From assembly GCF_007004725.1 (NCBI RefSeq), contig NZ_ML660166.1, positions 1 through 64,000 of the forward strand: a stretch of DNA of 64,000 bases, written 5' to 3'. This document shows positions 62,011-64,000 of the stretch, in pieces (positions within the stretch are counted from its first letter, which is position 1; each line of letters begins with the position of its first letter). The translations under genes were made by a program, and so were the position numbers. The notes under the pieces are model-generated. The model was not told the DNA's origin. It worked only from the letters and a program-made list of their open reading frames with translations, and made no database searches. The stretch is from Aliikangiella coralliicola (GTDB taxonomy: Bacteria > Pseudomonadota > Gammaproteobacteria > Enterobacterales > Kangiellaceae).

Positions 62011-64000
62011 CTAATCGCAAGCGACACAATTCAAAGCAACGCCACCTGAAATATGGCGAGCATTTTCAAAGCCCAGCCGACGGAAAGTTTCTGCAACTTT
62101 GGCGCTTCTGGAACCGCTTCGGCAAACAAAAAGCAACTCCTGTTTTTCCGAGTCCCCTGAGCAGATGTTATTGCCGATGAAATTCGCAAGCCGTGACAAA
62201 GGAACATTTTCCGGCGCGCGTTCCAGGTTTAAACTATCCCAATCATTAAATAGATGAAACTCGTGGGCCTCTCTCACATCCAGAACCCGAATCTGAGGGT
62301 GAGATTTCAGAAAGTGTTGCAGCTCCTCAGGCATCACATGTATCCCCTCACTATCACACTGTTTTCCAACGACACCACATAATATTTCATGTCCAACCTG
62401 ATCGTTTAATCGCTTATCGAGTGATTCCTTTTGTTTGACGAAATGGGACTTCTCTACTAAATGACTTTTAACTTCATGTAACAACGCATTGCCCGCTTCT
62501 TCAGCATACACCGTTGTTGCAAACTCATTATTATAATCATGCGATGGGCACATCAATGTGCTTTGTCCAATAACACTACACAAAGTTTGTAAACTGTCAT
62601 ACATTTTACTGGTTGAGCTGGAGACAAAATTGGTTCGCCCTAATCCGCCAATTAAAATCGTGTCGCCGACAAAAGCAAATCTAACATCTTCTGCTTTTAA
62701 CTGTGAGTCAACTGATTGGCCTAACAATAAACTTTGGCTATCGCTCGTGTGTCCAGGCGTTTCTAGCTTCGCTAAAACCAAATTGTTGCTGAGTTGAATT
62801 GCGGAAACTGACTGACCATCCGACAAAGTCACATTTTGTGTCGATACCATTGGCCATCCCAATTCATCATAGTCTTTTAAGTCATAACTTAACTGAGATT
62901 GGAGTAACTTCTGTAACATCGGCCGGCAAGATTCATGATCGGCGTGAGAGTGGGTGTCCACTATCGCTTTCACTCGGTATCCTTGGCAGTGAACAAATTT
63001 TTCGATTCTCTCGCCCAGTTCTTCTACCGGATCAATCACAACCATCGATTCCGATTGTGAATCAGCATAAATCCAGGTACATGCAGACCCACTTTTTAAC
63101 TGAATGAGGCCTTCCTGACGCGGGCTATCAATATCAACTCCTAAGTTATTCAGCATCAAACAAGACTGGGTCAACGCTTGCGAAGCAAGTAAGATTCTCT
63201 CACAGGCATCGTCGATTTCTTGTTCAGTCACAGCGGGTCCAAATGACATTCTAATGGCTGATTCAGATTGCCATGCCGGCAACCCCATTTCATCGAGCAC
63301 ATAGCTTCGAGTCACTCCTGAACTACAGGCTGATCCTGAACTTACGCGAATTTGTGCCGCATCAAATAAGTCAAGAATCTCCTTACTCGGAAAATCTTTG
63401 ACAGAAAAATTAATTGTGGTAGGAACCGAGGTCTCAAACGGCATATTAAATACGATACCGGGAAATGCCAGCTTAAGTGTCTCGACAATTTTATTTCTAA
63501 ACCCAGCCAGAACCTCGTGGGATTTAAACAACTGACACTCAGTTTCGTTAATATGCTTTAAAATTGCGCCGAAGGCTGCAACACCGGGCAAGTTTTCAGT
63601 ACCTGAACGTAACCCGCTCTCTTGGCCACCACCGGCAATAAAAGGCGTGAGCGGGGCTCCCTCTCGGGTGTATAACATGCCGATTCCCTTTGGCGCATAA
63701 ATTTTATGTCCGCTAAAGGGCGCATAATCGATAGTCGTTTTCGCCAATTCCAACTCAAACTTTCCTAGCGCCTGTACACAATCTACCATCCAGGGAACGC
63801 TAGCATTATGGGTTCGAATAAGCGTTTCTAGTGCACCTAAGTCTTGCGCCACGCCAGTTTCATTGTTAACCGCCATGGTGCAAATCATCGCAGTTTTACT
63901 CAAATGCTTCTCGATAAAGTCATAATCGAGCTTACCGTCATTATCCACTGGAATTGAAACCAGTTCGGCGCCAATTTCCAGGATATCATTCCAGTGTTTA
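62011..64000 (-). CDS. Cysteine desulfurase / ETHE1-like / rhodanese fusion (5' end outside window)
   Basis: The frame runs to the window edge; an internal GTG at 63948 is not the true start because codons upstream (HWNDILEIGAELVSIPV) continue the cysteine desulfurase. Visible domains: a NifS/IscS-type PLP cysteine desulfurase (FSGHKIYAPKG with the PLP Lys; persulfide Cys in SSGSACSSG), a metallo-beta-lactamase fold resembling ETHE1 persulfide dioxygenase (DTHSHADHESC, TPGHTSDS, GDTILIGGLGRTNF, PSHDYN), and a C-terminal rhodanese (VCRSGSRSAKVAETFRRLGF). Probably takes sulfur from cysteine to a persulfide and then oxidises or transfers it in one polypeptide. The N-terminal start is not seen. 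Confidence 0.9.
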   Translation of the reverse strand, partial: KHWNDILEIGAELVSIPVDNDGKLDYDFIEKHLSKTAMICTMAVNNETGVAQDLGALETLIRTHNASVPWMVDCVQALGKFELELAKTTIDYAPFSGHKIYAPKGIGMLYTREGAPLTPFIAGGGQESGLRSGTENLPGVAAFGAILKHINETECQLFKSHEVLAGFRNKIVETLKLAFPGIVFNMPFETSVPTTINFSVKDFPSKEILDLFDAAQIRVSSGSACSSGVTRSYVLDEMGLPAWQSESAIRMSFGPAVTEQEIDDACERILLASQALTQSCLMLNNLGVDIDSPRQEGLIQLKSGSACTWIYADSQSESMVVIDPVEELGERIEKFVHCQGYRVKAIVDTHSHADHESCRPMLQKLLQSQLSYDLKDYDELGWPMVSTQNVTLSDGQSVSAIQLSNNLVLAKLETPGHTSDSQSLLLGQSVDSQLKAEDVRFAFVGDTILIGGLGRTNFVSSSTSKMYDSLQTLCSVIGQSTLMCPSHDYNNEFATTVYAEEAGNALLHEVKSHLVEKSHFVKQKESLDKRLNDQVGHEILCGVVGKQCDSEGIHVMPEELQHFLKSHPQIRVLDVREAHEFHLFNDWDSLNLERAPENVPLSRLANFIGNNICSGDSEKQELLFVCRSGSRSAKVAETFRRLGFENARHISGGVALNCVACD

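Overview
The window looks like a chromosomal segment of a marine gammaproteobacterium. Gene content (a Xanthomonas-type arginine cluster, phhAB, TonB receptors, DegQ, many RAYT-like transposases) and moderate A+T content would fit the Kangiella/Aliikangiella/Pleionea neighbourhood. That placement is inference from gene content and no database was searched. No tRNA, rRNA, CRISPR array or prophage was recognised.\n\nLayout. 1-5.0 kb is a mobile, decayed zone: two HUH (Y1/RAYT-like) transposases, a truncated third copy, an IS3-family orfA remnant, small orphan genes, an orphan Rhs toxin tip with its immunity gene, and two families of intergenic repeats. 5.0-13.0 kb is one large secreted SpvB/Rhs polymorphic toxin with a YwqJ-type deaminase tip and a SUKH-3-like immunity gene. 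13.6-25 kb holds degQ, a Gld-type ABC exporter operon (ATPase, permease-GldG fusion, DUF4340 protein), a REC-REC-PAS-GGDEF-EAL protein and a transglutaminase-like/TPR secreted protein. 25.3-32.9 kb is an hmu-like heme/iron locus on the minus strand (TonB receptor, ExbB-like, DUF2149, CobN/HmuS-like) with a Fur-type box upstream. 33-46 kb contains assorted genes: a lipoprotein, a stand-alone deuterolysin-propeptide-like domain, a thioesterase, an HxlR regulator facing a GST and an Old Yellow Enzyme, a second large TonB receptor, an SGNH hydrolase and a secreted chymotrypsin-like protease. 46-51.8 kb holds an RRM protein, a Nudix hydrolase and a MocR regulator divergent from phhAB (phenylalanine to tyrosine). 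52-59.6 kb is the arginine operon, argF'-argG-argE'-argB/A-argC-argH, which works through N-acetylcitrulline. The window ends in an incomplete cysteine desulfurase / ETHE1-like / rhodanese fusion.\n\nThe most interesting observation is in front of the arginine operon. A short open reading frame contains four consecutive arginine codons and is followed by a strong intrinsic terminator. The Arg codons, a segment just after them and the terminator arm can form mutually exclusive hairpins. This is the layout of ribosome-mediated transcription attenuation, here apparently sensing charged tRNA-Arg. The hmu-like locus with its histidine-rich CobN protein, the three-domain sulfur-handling fusion, the frameshifted orphan Rhs tip with an L7/L12-like immunity protein, and the 17-bp iterons between the MocR gene and phhA are the other points to follow up.
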